From Glandiceps talaboti (Eukaryota > Hemichordata > Enteropneusta > Spengelidae), in the NCBI RefSeq assembly GCF_964340395.1, contig NC_135560.1, forward strand, positions 3,613,998-3,677,997: a stretch of 64,000 nucleotides of DNA, read 5' to 3'. Shown piece after piece: positions 48,104 through 60,800 of this stretch. Within the stretch, counting starts at the first letter, position 1, and each line of letters begins with the position of its first letter. Both the position numbers and the translations under genes were made by a program. Under the pieces are notes generated by a model. The model was not told the DNA's origin and did not search any database. It worked only from the letters and a program-made list of their open reading frames with translations.

Positions 48104-48213
48104 CGCCCAATCCGTGAAACTGCCCATTTCATGAAATGGGTAGGTAACTTTGCCCAGTTCATGAAACAGGCAATCTTGTTGTCCAGCTAATGAAGTGGCT
48201 AGAGTAAGATATT
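48104..48213 (+). repeat. Single copy of the GCCC-ATGAA repeat unit family
   Basis: CCCAATCCGTGAAACTGCCC, then TTCATGAAATGGGTAGGTAA, CTTTGCCCAGTTCATGAA and a GAAGTGG...GTAAGATAT end. This follows the right arm of 40663-41078 in order. No inverted partner is present here. Confidence 0.8.
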
Positions 48214-48341
48214 GTCATTGTCAAGGTCGGTACATACACTTAATGTTTGTATGTAATCCTATATATTGCGTGACAAGATGGTCGGACTAAACTATTCCTT
48301 ACGGAGGTTTACTTCTATAGTTGGCGAGCGAGTATTTATGC

Positions 48342-48774
48342 GTACCTACTGTGAAAACATTCTATGGTAAACAGTCAATGACATACACAGGTGCAGTTAC
48401 ATGGAATGCAATACAACACAGCACAAGAAATGAACCACGAAGGCAGCGATTCAAGTCATCACTATGTAAAGATTTACTAAAAGAGTATGTAATATAACAT
48501 TGTACAGTTCTAATGTAATATATGACATCTTTTCATTATGGCACTCGTATATATAGGGGGGGGGGGTGGTGAGGGGAGGGGGTTAAGGGTAGAGCTACTT
48601 TTTGTATATTTATTTGCACTCTAAAGTTGTACCCTTATTTACTTTGGCCAGGGGTCAGACACGATTAGCATAGCTATTTTCTGACTCCTGTTATCCGATC
48701 TAGTTTGCTTTTCCTGTGTTTACGTTTGTATTGTACTTATTTTTGATCGGGTAATAAAATTTATATCATATCAT

Positions 48775-48780
<6 letters not shown>
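48342..48780 (+). pseudogene. 3' end of a LINE with ATATC tail
   Basis: The frame 48342-48497 reads VPTVKTFYGKQSMTYTGAVT, then WNAIQHSTRNEPRRQRFKSS and LCKDLLKEYVI before a stop. It follows the LINE ORF2 tail pattern (VP.V.T..G..S..Y.GA..WN.I......FK..L...L). A 3' UTR of about 265 bp follows, with a G-rich patch at 48557-48590. It ends GGGTAATAAAATTTATATC with about three ATATC units before a TA array. The upstream coding part is missing. Confidence 0.65.

Positions 48781-48857
<77 letters not shown>
48781..48857. repeat. TA microsatellite following the LINE tail
   Basis: About 38 TA units that continue without a break from the ATATC tail of the LINE fragment. Confidence 0.97.
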
Positions 48858-48861
<4 letters not shown>

Positions 48862-48890
48862 AGTGTAGAAGAAAATCAAGTAAGGTTTTT

Positions 48891-48936
48891 CATCTCTACA
48901 AGCCTGTTTCGTGAGTAAATCACTCGTCAGGAGATG
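48891..48936 (-). ncRNA. Hammerhead ribozyme (type I, minimal stem III)
   Basis: Read on the minus strand from 48936 to 48891 every conserved piece is present in order: CATCTC (stem I, 5' strand), CTGACGA (core), GTGA-TTTAC-TCAC (stem II hairpin, perfect pairing), GAAA (core), CA-GGCT-TG (two-base-pair stem III), TA (the UH cleavage dinucleotide, 48898-48897), GAGATG (stem I, 3' strand, perfect complement of CATCTC). Predicted cleavage is between 48897 and 48896. Hammerheads with very short stem III are known from Penelope-like elements and retrozymes, where they act in the processing of element RNA. No element coding sequence is adjacent. Because stem III is so short, activity may need dimerisation. 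Confidence 0.85.
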
Positions 48937-48969
48937 CTGTGCTACGGATAAATCTTACCACTGAGTTCC

Positions 48970-48990
48970 TATATATATATATATATATAT

Positions 48991-49054
<64 letters not shown>
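48970..49054. repeat. TA microsatellite on the other side of the ribozyme
   Basis: TA repeats with one AGATAT interruption near 48991. The ribozyme-bearing 112-bp segment (48858-48969) lies between this array and the one at 48781-48857. Confidence 0.97.
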
Positions 49055-49056
<2 letters not shown>

Positions 49057-52000
49057 CGTACACGGTGCAACGATTCTGAATGATTAACATCTCTAAAAAA
49101 GTGCACATCACTTTATCGCTAGATACATATTTGACGACAACGGTTTCATGCAATCGTTGAAGTAATACGAATAATTCCACCACATTTGAGTCACACAGTG
49201 TGGTCACGTGTCACAATTTAAATTCTGCAGGAGTTCGGCATAGAATACATAGAATGAAAGATGGGAAGGATTTTGTTCATCGATGTCAACACTAAACGAT
49301 ATACGCACAATGATCAGGATAAAAACGTAAACATTTACCACGAAGGTCAATTCAGGCAAAATAACGAAGGTAAAATAGCAAAATGATTAGCCGACATCTA
49401 CATCGGATTTTAATCAGCTTGAATGATGTCATAGTGTTTTCAAAGTCTCTAATAAGGTTGCTATACGAAAACAGAGTCTGACTGAATATTAAAATATGTG
49501 TGTGTAATGCCTGTGGTATTGTTTATCAATATTCACCATGTACACATGGTTTCATCCATGTAATAGTCTACTGAATTTTGATTTGCGTTTCACTTATCAT
49601 TTAGTATCTGACAGTGTACATTAATGTAATTCCTCTGATCGGAAGACTGAACGTAACCGCCAGAAACAATTCTATGTGATTCTTTACAATATAAAATGGA
49701 AACACGTCATAGGACTACTTAAAGTAGCTTTTCCTGTCATTTACCACATGCCGTACGAATAAATATAAAAAATGAGTAAACTAAAGATAAGCTTTGCCGA
49801 AAACGAAACAATTCATAACAACGAAAGACACAATATAACACATGATATAAAACGAACCACAGCACAGACAAACTGTCTTGTGGTATGTTTTTGTTCTTCT
49901 CTGTACTATGGGTCTGTAATAAAGTTTTAAATAAATAGATAAATAAGCAAAGAAAAAACCTATGGTGCAAAAAAAAACAAACTGAAGATATTTAGATGCC
50001 AAACTCAGGGTAGATACTGGACACATTACACACGTCATTACTGATATGCTACTATGCAAGTAACATATGTCTCATTACATATTTCTTTTTCTGAAAGTCC
50101 AATAAGAAAGTCAACAGGGAATGATAATATGTATAGTGGGTCCCAATACGAAGAATCCAGTTCAATTGTGACAGCTTGGTAGCACATCATTACAATGTAC
50201 ATGGTCTCTGAGGCGCTTTCAATCTCTGGGGGGCAATTATCGTACTCTGTACGGATAACCTATCATTCTTAAATCTCAAAGTTTATACCTTAAGGTCAAC
50301 TTATTCATTTTGAACTTTGAACCCCATGCATGGTCATTATGTGTTTGACATTCCATAACGCCCACGTTTATTGAACCTGTCTTAATGAGACATTGCGGGT
50401 TAAATCTGATTTCTCTAATCTTTGAAGTCCTCATAGGACTAAAATCGTTTCAAACAACCACATATGTCTAATCGCTACGTAAACCGATAATAAGTTGGAA
50501 TACGTTATCGATCTGGATACGACAGCAGAATCCGAGCTTTCAGCTAACGAAGATAGGGACAAACTAGGATTATTGTTGTGACCCGCTGATAGAAGCTATT
50601 ACATGCACGTTCATTTACATTGTAATGGTTACCATATAGTAGTGTGGCATTTCTGATGACTTTCATTATCTTGCAGAGTACATATTTGAATTCACAGAGT
50701 TTACTCTATCTGGATTACAGGGTGATTCTTTCCACACAACACTATCACCCAGTTGTGTATTTTATCAAATCGAACTATTAATAGTTTATAATAGTTTTAG
50801 TTTGTCTCTATCTAAATGTCTCATTTCACAGTACTATTGTCTTCCTCATACACAGGCAAATAGTGTTAGAGTTACGTTTTTCGCTATTGACTCTTACAAT
50901 TAAAAAATAAATTATGAACTGGTACTGACGTTTCCTTTACATCTTAAGTTTGTAAATAAAATCTACTTCTTATTAGAACTATTACTGACAGAGAGACGAA
51001 ACAAACCACAAACAGTGCAATATTATGTGAATCGTGACGTCAACTTAAAACATGCTAACACCCTTTTTGGAATAATAAGTGAGTAATCGAATCCAAGGAA
51101 TTGATCTGTATGCCAAGTGTACTTACAAATTAGTCATACAAATTATCTCACTAGTGTATGTCATTCTCGAGTGTACTGGCATGCACTGTGTCTAATGTCT
51201 TCATTTGGCGATCTTTATGTACTCGTTTGTAAGGTATAAAGCCAGTATAGCAATAAAGGCAATTATATAGGGGGATGTAATAGCAGGCGGTCGTAAACAG
51301 TAAGGTGGACGCCAATGAACAATGGTACATTTGGGGTCTTCAGCGGTCAAATATAACCTATAAACGACTTATCGTACGGCTCCTTATTGCTCGTTCATGA
51401 CCATATCCATCACAGAGACTGCAAAACGTGTATCGTAAATTATATAATGTTCCCGTTTGATATGAGTTGAAAATACTGCTTGGTCCTTGAGGGTATCGGA
51501 ACACTTTAAATATTTCCAAATGTCTGACAATTGACTTCACGGACGATTTGACTGGCTGTGAGAACGTCAGCTGATGGTTTATAAACGTAATAGTACATAT
51601 TGTTGATTCGTTGATACGGAAAATTTACAGCATGCAATATTTTTAAATTGTAAAATGAATTTCATCTTACGGATGGAAAATTAAGATAAATAATTGTGTA
51701 AAATAATGATTTTACTTTAGAATCATTGGTTATAGCTAAGGGATAGTACTCGTCACTGATCATGTTCTTTAAAGATTTTTTCCAGGTATCAATGAAAATA
51801 GATTGTTGAAGTTCTGTTCGGCCATATCACGCACGGGAAAATACAGATTAAATTTAGTCACTTGTTTGAATTAAAATATACAAAAGCACAGACTGTGTGT
51901 CCATATCTTCCAATCATCAACAATTTATTTTTAAGTTAGCCTCCATATTGATTTTTTGTTGACATACTTAGGTACAATCAGCCAAACAATTCATTATCCT

Positions 52001-52212
52001 GTCGATGGTTGTTGTTATGGTTTAACTTACTTGTGACAGTTTTATGATAAACGTGTTCTCTCTATGAACACTATTAAAAAACATAATAAGATAATTATTG
52101 GTGTATTCAAAGCGTGAAAATATATCTAACGCTGCAGAATATCCAGATGTATGCCTGGTTTACAGTTACTGACAGGGTTTAATTAAGTTGCTAGCTATAG
52201 TTTATATGATGA
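49055..52212. other. Non-coding, nothing recognised
   Basis: About 3.2 kb without a repeat or protein that I can place. Minus-strand frames at 49737-49970 and 49781-50059 overlap one another and look random. Confidence 0.45.
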
Positions 52213-52271
<59 letters not shown>

Positions 52272-52281
52272 ATAATAATAA
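52213..52281. repeat. TAC array joined to the LINE AAT tail
   Basis: About 19 TAC units run directly into the AAT tail of LINE copy B (52271-52281). Confidence 0.95.
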
Positions 52282-53530
52282 TTTATTTATAAAGCGTCAG
52301 TATCCACAAAAATGTGATCAAAGATGCTGAAAGCAAATCATACAATACAATATCAGTTAAAAAGCAGTTTTAAAAAGTAAAGTTTTAACATTTGATTTAA
52401 AAGCAGATAAGTTAGGTGACTGACGGATGTTGAGTGGGAGCAGCAACACTAAAAGCACGATCACCATATGTCTTAGTACGTGATCGAATGGGGCAGAGTT
52501 TGAACTGATCAGCTGACCTTAAATTACGACGTGGAACATATAGTTCTATCATGTCAGAAAGATAAATTGGTCCAAGCCTATGAATGGATTTAAAAATAAG
52601 AACTAAAATCTTAAAAAACAATACGTTCAGAAACAGGTAACCAATGCAACTGATATAAAATTGGAGTGATGTGAAAGGTGATTTTGGAACGAGTTACAAT
52701 TCTAGCAGCAATATTTTGAATACGTTGAATACGGTTGATTAGGTACTTCGGAAGCCCAAATAAAAGTGAACTACACGAATCTATTCGAGATGTAATGAAT
52801 GCGTGAACTAATTGCTCAGTAGCAGGTTGCAAATGAAAAGTGACAGAACGGCAGATCTGTCCAATATGTGGCTTCATTGTCAGACAAGAGTCAAGGATCA
52901 CTCCAAGGCTGTTGGTCTGACAATGGACGGGAATTAGAGCATCGCCAACACGAATTTCTGTAATCGCTCTAGTGGACAGATCACCCGAAGTAGCAGAAAA
53001 AATAACAAATTCAGTCTTATCATCATTCAAACACAAGGAATTTTCAGACATCCAAGACCTGACATCAGAAATACAAAGTTCAAGATTAGAAACCATTCTA
53101 GCTTCATTATCTATAGTAAAAGACATATAAAGTGAAGAGTCATCTGCATAAAAACTATAGAGACATCCGTGACTTGAAACTAATTCACATAATGGAGAAG
53201 TGTACATATTAAAAAGTATAGGTCCTACAACCGATCCCTGTGGTACCCCAGTGTCAAGCGGATAGAATGGTGACTGGGTGGAATTCACAAGTACACACTG
53301 ACTGCGATTGGAGAGGTAGGACTGAAACCACATGAGGACAGTATCTGAAAGACCAAAGCGGTCTCTTAAGCGATTCAGTAAAATAGAATGGTTCACAGTG
53401 TCAAATGCTTCGGAAAGATCAAGCAATACCAAGAAGACGTTCCTTTTCTCATCAAGAGAGAGCAAGATGTCATTTGATAAATGTGTTCGGTCAACCCTGC
53501 CCAGAGATGAATTAGCATTTCATCTAGAGA
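52271..53530 (-). mobile_element. 5'-truncated CR1/L2-like LINE (copy B)
   Basis: A minus-strand element that starts within the reverse transcriptase domain near 53530 and ends with an ATT-type tail at 52271. Its last 370 bp are nearly identical to copy A (14669-15036), so both come from one family that was active recently. Target duplications could not be identified. Confidence 0.9.
52412..53520 (-). pseudogene. Copy B ORF2: reverse transcriptase to C-terminal tail, disrupted
   Basis: Minus strand. From about 53500 it reads NDILLSLDEKRNVF, then LVLLDLSEAFDTVNH (palm motif with catalytic Asp), GVPQGSVVGPILFNMY, the catalytic FYADDSSLY, LCLNDDKTEFVIF, LGVILDS and HITPILYQLHWLP. LDLSEAFDTVNH and PQGSVVGP place it with CR1/L2-type LINEs. 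In the thumb region, FHLQPATEQLVHAF appears to lack about ten residues compared with relatives. A frameshift near 52615 moves reading to the frame 52412-52621 (IFKSIHRLGPIYLSDMIELY). A 20-bp deletion then removes the LWNNLP motif and shifts the end of the frame to QHPSVT. The frame cannot yield a functional protein. Confidence 0.92.
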
Positions 53531-54176
53531 GGTTTTAGTGTTGATAAGGTTAGTTATAGAGGAGTTTTGTAGTGTTCTATAGATATAACCTAGCTACTCT
53601 CAGCAACCTTGAACGCCACATGGCTTGCCTAACAGCGGACAACTCAATTTAAATATCACTAAACTAATCGTCGTTGCCTTCCTAAGTACACCGCACACAA
53701 ACCTTTTTGTCAGAAAGTGTAGCCCAAGATAAGACAATTTTATCAAGAATTACAGCTCAAATATTTGGCGCCGAATAACCAGACACCTTTGCCCTGGAGG
53801 TTACACTATTGATACAATTTGACACATGGATTCGACAGATGTAGTGGATGAAATCTGCTTCCATGGGTGCCATCTGCTCCATTAATGTTGTTGTAACGTT
53901 TTAAGTCTAAGGGTTTTAGCCTCAGTCGTAATATTGTTCTAACAAACAGGTTCGAAGGTTAGACAAGCAAGATATTTGCGTTGTAGTATACTTTTGCCTG
54001 TTAGATGAGATGTAAAGTGCATGCATTCATTTCAAGTCAAGTCAAGTCAAGCACTGCCACTGGAATTCGCTCTCAATATCTAATCAATATACGTTTGTTC
54101 CAGTACGTGCTCCAGACAGATATCCTAGTGATGTTGTTGAATCTAAATGAACCATGTGTATGCTAATCCTCGCTAC
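53531..54176. other. Non-coding, nothing recognised
   Basis: A TCAAG run is present at about 54031-54050. Confidence 0.45.
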
Positions 54177-54236
<60 letters not shown>

Positions 54237-54640
54237 GCCTGCCTGTCTGTCTGTCTGGGGAGGGGGTGGGGTGGGTGAGTGTGTGTATGGGGGGGGGGTG
54301 TTGTGAACGACTTAAACTCAAAAACGCCAGACCGATTACATTTAGTATTTGTTGGGGGGGGGGGCATTTTTTTGGTGTCTAGTTGGGAAATTGTTCAAAG
54401 CAAAATGATCGGTCCAAAAATGCCATTTTTGATCAAAAGTTTTAAACTCAAAAACTAATTGGTCTGGAATTTGTTGGGAATGTTCATAGAGGCCTATACA
54501 TGTGTGTTATTGGTCAAAAATCTTTAACTCCAAAACTACTGGGCAGCTTTGGCTGAAATTAAATGGGGTGCATTTGGGGGTGTATAAATGAAGAAACATT
54601 AAGCACACAATAATCTCATCAGCGATATGCAAATTAGGTG
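54177..54640 (+). repeat. CTGT array heading a degenerate tandem repeat
   Basis: CTGT repeats at 54177-54257 and G-rich patches lead into three or more degenerate units of about 110-120 bp, each starting with a variant of TTTAACTCAAAAAC, followed by a CTGG/CCAG segment and a TTGTTGGG/AAATGGGG segment. The layout (GTCTGT-rich head, then 'CTCAAAAACTGCTGG'-type units) resembles the heads of the arrays at 27121 and 34490. It is non-coding. Confidence 0.6.
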
Positions 54641-57040
54641 TACATTGTGAATTTTCAAAAGATACATTTTTAATGAAATTTGGTGAGATGTTTCTAGAAG
54701 TGTTATTCTGCAGATTTGGGTCAAAATATTTTAACACAATTGGCTCTAGCAACCATGACCACACCCTTAGCTGCAACCAAATGCCAGTATATTTTGCTAA
54801 AATAATATCATCTGGTAGGCAAATGAGTAAACGTTTAAAATTGTATGCACATATCATAGCCAAACGATGATGTATTTCACAAAGATAAAACAGGGATTCT
54901 TAGACAAGTGAATACACATTCAAAAATTGTATGTAAATGTAAATGTAAATGCAATCATTCAGCAAACGAGCACCGACATGTACACCTAGCATGGATAAGC
55001 ATGTGGATAAGCATTTTTAAAAACAACATTTGTGTTACAACGCCATTGATGCTATTATATTGTTATGTCTAAATACATATTCCCTCCAAAATACGTAATT
55101 TGCAATTGGCTGTCGTTGAAAGCCCTGTTTATCAAGCTAGGTTGTGTCTATTGATTATTCTTGTACTTGTTTGTTTAAATGTTTAATAATGGATTTCTTT
55201 TTATTGCAAGTTGGCGTGTCTGTAAAGAGATGACGCATGGTCTCACGCCGTATCCCTTGAGATAGTGAGACATTATTGATATAATGGGGAATTTATGCAG
55301 CAATCATACTAAATCTTAAAACTCGAGGACTTATATTTGATAGATCACTGAGGACCAGGGACCTAATATAAGGGACTCACGTCACAGTTTGAAGCTGAGA
55401 CACATACACTGCAAGCCCAAAATCTCCAGTGATTAAAACTTATCAGACACAACTACAAATATACGGCAAACATTAGAATCATATGTTTTAACGATAAGTG
55501 AATTAAAATAAGTCTTGTATTAAGTATACCTACAATTACAATGAATAATATGACAAATTATAATAAAACAGTTCATTATTTAGACTCACACATTACTTGT
55601 TTTGGCGGGAACGTGTGAAAATATGGCAGTACTATGAATTAATAAAAGTTACACATTTCTGCTGTCATTACATAAACAAACATCTAAATGCCACATAAGG
55701 GTAACCGTTCCTTCCTTCCTGCCTTCTAATGTTCATCACTATTCAATGAACGTCTTAAACAACCCGATTAATGGCCCTTAATTCAAACTTCTCTTCAACA
55801 ATCAGACTCGATCACACACAGAGATAATTTCCATCGCAGACAAAGCACATCTCGTCGAAATGATTGGGATTTGATTGGAATTGGGCATTTGCTGTGCCCT
55901 TTACGACGTTGTTATATTCTTTAAATCAATGATTCTACAGCTTTCGTGTTTGCATTTAAGTGTGTGTCGCATTTTATAGCATTGTTCATCTTATATTCAT
56001 AGACATTGATTAACATTCTTGTTCGAAATTATATGTTGATGAGTAATGAGAACAATTATCCCCCGCGCTCGAACGTAAGTGCAAATAGAGGTAGGCCTGT
56101 ACACGTGTGGAAGTATTACAATGTGTTTGCTAGAGAGATGTTTATGTCATCAGCGGTCTTCGTTCCCGATGGCATTGAAAATTACATCAAGGGTACGATG
56201 AATTTTCCGACATACTCATCATATTTGCAAGGTAACGTGCTACACTTGCTTGTACATATATTTGCATGTGTGAAATCAATTTCAGCAATCTCAATCTCAA
56301 TTGTTAAAATTATTAGTTTTTTCCTCGTTTGACTAGATTTAAAATACAGGTTGTCATACCTGTGTAAGAATAGAGTTACTGGTGGCAAACATTCATCGTT
56401 TAGATTATCATCGCCCTGACAAATGATTCCTACGTTGATATTCAAAATATAAACAGCTATTGTTATGAAGAACAAACATAACAGTTAATGTGGCGATATC
56501 GAAATACGAAAGCTGTCGTTTAAGGCTCTCTGTAGGTATAACAATGACTGATTATTTGACAGAGTGTGCGGAATGTAGCAGAACTAGTTAATGTTGAATT
56601 GTCCCAAAAGGCACCTTTCCAGTGTTTGTCGATTAATGTTTACGTCAAGTGTGTAGGTTTGATAAGACGCATAGATCAAGTCATCAGTGCGTGGGTACAG
56701 TTTTAGACGACAATGCCTACAGGGCAATTACGTCACAAAAATAACATTTGCTTTACTCCAGTAGAAATGTTCACCAAGGATAACCTTCAATACCTATCCA
56801 CAGGAAGCGTATTGCCATATAACGACTTGCCAGTAGCGAGTGTTTTTTGTTATCTGAATATATCGAGGGATAATGTAAATTTTCATACAAACAATTCGAA
56901 AAACACTTTATGCATTTTTCAACTAGGACTTCAGAGAAGTGTAAAATGCATGTTTTAACATTAAACGTGTTATTAATTTGTAATGAATTCTGAAAAAATG
57001 TCAATTTGTCAATTCAAAACAGAATTACATATATTTATTG

Positions 57041-57042
<2 letters not shown>
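54641..57042. other. Non-coding, nothing recognised
   Basis: Short frames at 56006-56332 and 56713-56958 overlap opposite-strand frames and carry no motif. An AAATGT triplet repeat of hexamers lies at about 54932-54949. Confidence 0.45.

Positions 57043-57092
<50 letters not shown>
57043..57092. repeat. GT microsatellite
   Basis: Twenty-five uninterrupted GT units. Confidence 0.97.
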
Positions 57093-57095
<3 letters not shown>

Positions 57096-57806
57096 TGTGA
57101 GTTTTTGAGAATTTAGTGTTGCAACGTGACATTACTCCATATATCCTTACTACGTTCATTAGGTAGGTAAAACATACTAATGATTAGTTCTTGTACTCTT
57201 AAGTAATTAGAACTTTTGGTCGTGGTACAAGAACCGTCTCTGTGTATCTTCAACATTTTACCAAATTGTACGCTATGAACCAGAAACATTACAATGGTAA
57301 TTTTTTAATAAAATGATAATATGATAAACTTATGATATGATTGCTGTCAAAGTAGCATACTTTTATTGGAATGTAATGATCAAAACGTCACCATCACCTT
57401 AATAGCATGCATTTAATTTCATTGGTTTGCTAATAGTTCAGTATACGTAAGTAAGACAATTCTTTCCATAACATGTAAAATGCCGGGGGACAAGGAGAGC
57501 TATCACACCGTACTCTCTCATGTGTGTCGCTGATTAGACAAGCGAAGTGTAACTACGACATCGCACACAATGCTGTTGTCAATCTTGTCAATGTGAGTCG
57601 TGCTTAAAGAGTGTGCAAATCAAAATTCAAAGTTAAAAGGTGAGGCGCACTTTGAAGTGTCATCGAACTGTGCTACTATAACTTATAGGACGTCTTTACC
57701 ACTGGACACAAGGCAAACTTTAACTCTCGACATTCTCAACAACAAACTGGAGATATATCAGTTCACACAAGCATTCGTTTGAAATGATTGTTTTAGCGCC
57801 AGCAAA
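57093..57806. other. Non-coding spacer
   Basis: The frame 57600-57782 (60 codons) is not recognisable. Confidence 0.4.
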
Positions 57807-57895
57807 TAGATAGATAGATTGATTGATTAATTGATTGATTGATTGATTGATTGGGTTGATTTGTTCATTGATTGATTGATTGATGATTCATTGAT
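57807..57895. repeat. GATT/GATA microsatellite, imperfect
   Basis: GATA units followed by GATT units with several interruptions. Confidence 0.9.
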
Positions 57896-60800
57896 TGACA
57901 ATAAATGCTATAACAAAGCGCCTTTTTCTTAACAGGTATTTAGAATGAAATGTAGCAACTTATTGAATAATGTTGAAAAACTTGTTGGAATGTTTATCTT
58001 AATTTTTTTCTGGAATTCTGCACGTACACATTCTATTTAGTATTTTAATACCTATACGATTTTGATAAAAAATCCCAGGAAAATGATGTACTAAAATAAA
58101 AAGATTTGTATAAATATATCGTTCCTCATGTAAATCTTTCGCGTAGTGTTATTTTTATATTTTTACAGTCACTTTCTATGGTCTAATGATTTGAATAGTG
58201 AGGGTTTCAGTTTAGGTCTCAAAGTATGTCATTTTGAAACAAATATGAAAAGTAGTGTCATTATTTCAAGTTTTAAATATCAAATATAACTAGTTTCCGT
58301 CATGTTTGTATAAATACATTTATGGTGAGGAATGAAGTCTTCAGGGTGAATCAAGAACTCAATAAGTTATCCCAAACCTTCAGAAAAAGTCGACCCCCCC
58401 CCATATACACACGAAGAGATAGATAACACAGCATATTTCTATCAACACTATTCTAGTATTACCAAACATGTGTATCATCTTATCATAGCATACGTTTACT
58501 AAGGTAACCACCGCCGAGATGTTTGCGGCTGTGGAAGGGATGACTCGCAAACATTGAGTACGTAATGAGGACGTGAGGAAATGATTGAACACGGAACAAG
58601 CCTGTAACACAGCGTAGAGTAGAAGACGCGAACAAACAATTGAAGTGGTTTTGACATTTAGTACATATGCCCCCACACAATATCCCATTAATACACACTT
58701 CTTTAATGAAATCGGATGGCAGGCAAGCATGTGGCAGTCCCCGCCGCCGCTGGAAAAATGACATTTGTGAAGTACAGTAGTGAAGCAAAATGTGACTTTG
58801 CGACTGCTTCTAGGAGAGCATTAATTGTGATTTGCATTTCCATCGACACCAGAGGGTTCAGAGAGGAAGATAAGGAAGAAAATAAATGAAGCCGTTGTTA
58901 TTTACTTTTGTATGAAAAACACCACCACCAGAAGGAGTGCATATAGTAAATGAAATTGAGATGTTTTAGGCACATGCATGCATGTTTGTTTGTGGATGAT
59001 TACTTTGATGTTTGAATTGTATGTTTGCAGATTAAGAAAATTGTTATTTTCATAATCTGACATACGTAAAGCTTTTTTTCTAGATATAAAATAGATCTTT
59101 GCTGGCCCAAGGAAACAAATTTAAGCAAAAGCTATATATACAAATATTTTTCTGACTGTAGCTAATTCAATCACATCTGCATTATGTAATTTCAGTACCA
59201 AAGTTACGAGAATAGAAGAACCTGTATATGCCTTGGGAGATAGACGTAACGCATTAAGGAACACGACTTTACTGGAAGGCGTACAGAAAAACAATGTTTA
59301 GGTACACAGAGGAAATGCCATTATCTATAAACGACGGTGTATGGAGCTGCTCAAGGGATAGTCTGTGTTGGTTAGTACTTGTACATGCAATATTTCTCAA
59401 TAAGCAAAGCACGAACACACTGATTAATCATAATGAGACTTGCATTTTCTCGTTTAATTGTAAAGCCAGGGTTAATCCTTAGATTGTCGGTACCGTATGA
59501 CTGGTTGACCCCGTAAACTAAGTAACCCATAAGAAAATCAGCTTGATGGGTGGGGGGGGGGGGGGGCGGGGGGGGAACAATTTTAATCTCGCATTTCAAA
59601 GTATAGTATTTCACGATTTATGTCATATATCTTCTCGTATCGTTAAGCTAAACCAATGGCCATATCTAACTTACATACATGGTTACAGGTTTGGTCCTGG
59701 TCTATGACTGTATTTTGGCTATCTCTTTGAATCAAGGACCTGTTATAGTTAATGTGTCCATAGTGTCTCAATTGCGTGGGGAAGATGCCCAGGGTGTGAG
59801 GAAGCTTTGTTAAATAATATAGAGCCATTTACTTTGATATTGCGTGAATGTACTTCTACATGACCATCGATGATATTGGCAAGGGCAACATTTACAGTGT
59901 ATTTATGACAAGATCTTGGCGACTGATTTGAGCAAACTTCTAAAGCAACTCCGATTTATAAATCCGGTCCTTGATGCTACTATACGTAGAAACACATACA
60001 AGGAAGAAACGTGTGTGTTATGAGCATAAAGATTAAGAAGCCAAATTTAAATGCATGGAACGTACACATGTTCAATTTTTGCCATTCTTAGGTATACGTT
60101 TTCTAAAATGCAATTTTTCCTTGCAGATACATGTGTTCGCCAGAACACTAACCCATGGACCACCTACATATTGTTTATAATTGGATATTACAGTAGAATG
60201 TTATGATAAGATTATTCGCCATAATGTATTTACGCAAAGTTGTTGAAATTTAATGTTCACAAGTTATGAAAAAACCCACCTTTCAAAACAATAAGCCAGT
60301 CATAAAACTCTAGTATTCGTATGGACAGGGAATTCACATTTAGGGGAATATAGTTACACACCATAAAAGTTGAGGTAATAGACTTGGTTTATGTTGTTAC
60401 ATATTTATTTTAAGTTGAAAAACAGTGACATTAAAAAGTTGTTAATTAATCCAAAATCCAAAATAAGCGTCATTTGTTGAGACATATGTACCACTGCAGT
60501 ACTATGAAATACAACAATATCAGACTACTAGACAATTTTTTTGATGGTCTGAGGTTTAATAGAGGTGGCAAACTAATGTAACATATTGTAGTTGAAATCG
60601 AACCGTTGTTACAGTTTGACGTTTACTTATCGTTCTGTGCAGTAGGGCGCCAGCTTGTGGCAGTATGCTATGCATTACTTTGTTTTCTCGCCGTAAATAT
60701 AATTTAAAAGAAATAACAGGTGCATTTTCATAAGAATGGCGAAGAAAATCTTAAAGGTTCATTTTTTGGACATGACTAAACATGTCGATGTTAATGTATT

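Noticed and set aside
52611-53465. 284-codon frame as a cellular gene
   Set aside because: It is a reverse transcriptase (AFDTVNH, PQGSVVGP, YADD) of a truncated, frameshifted LINE.
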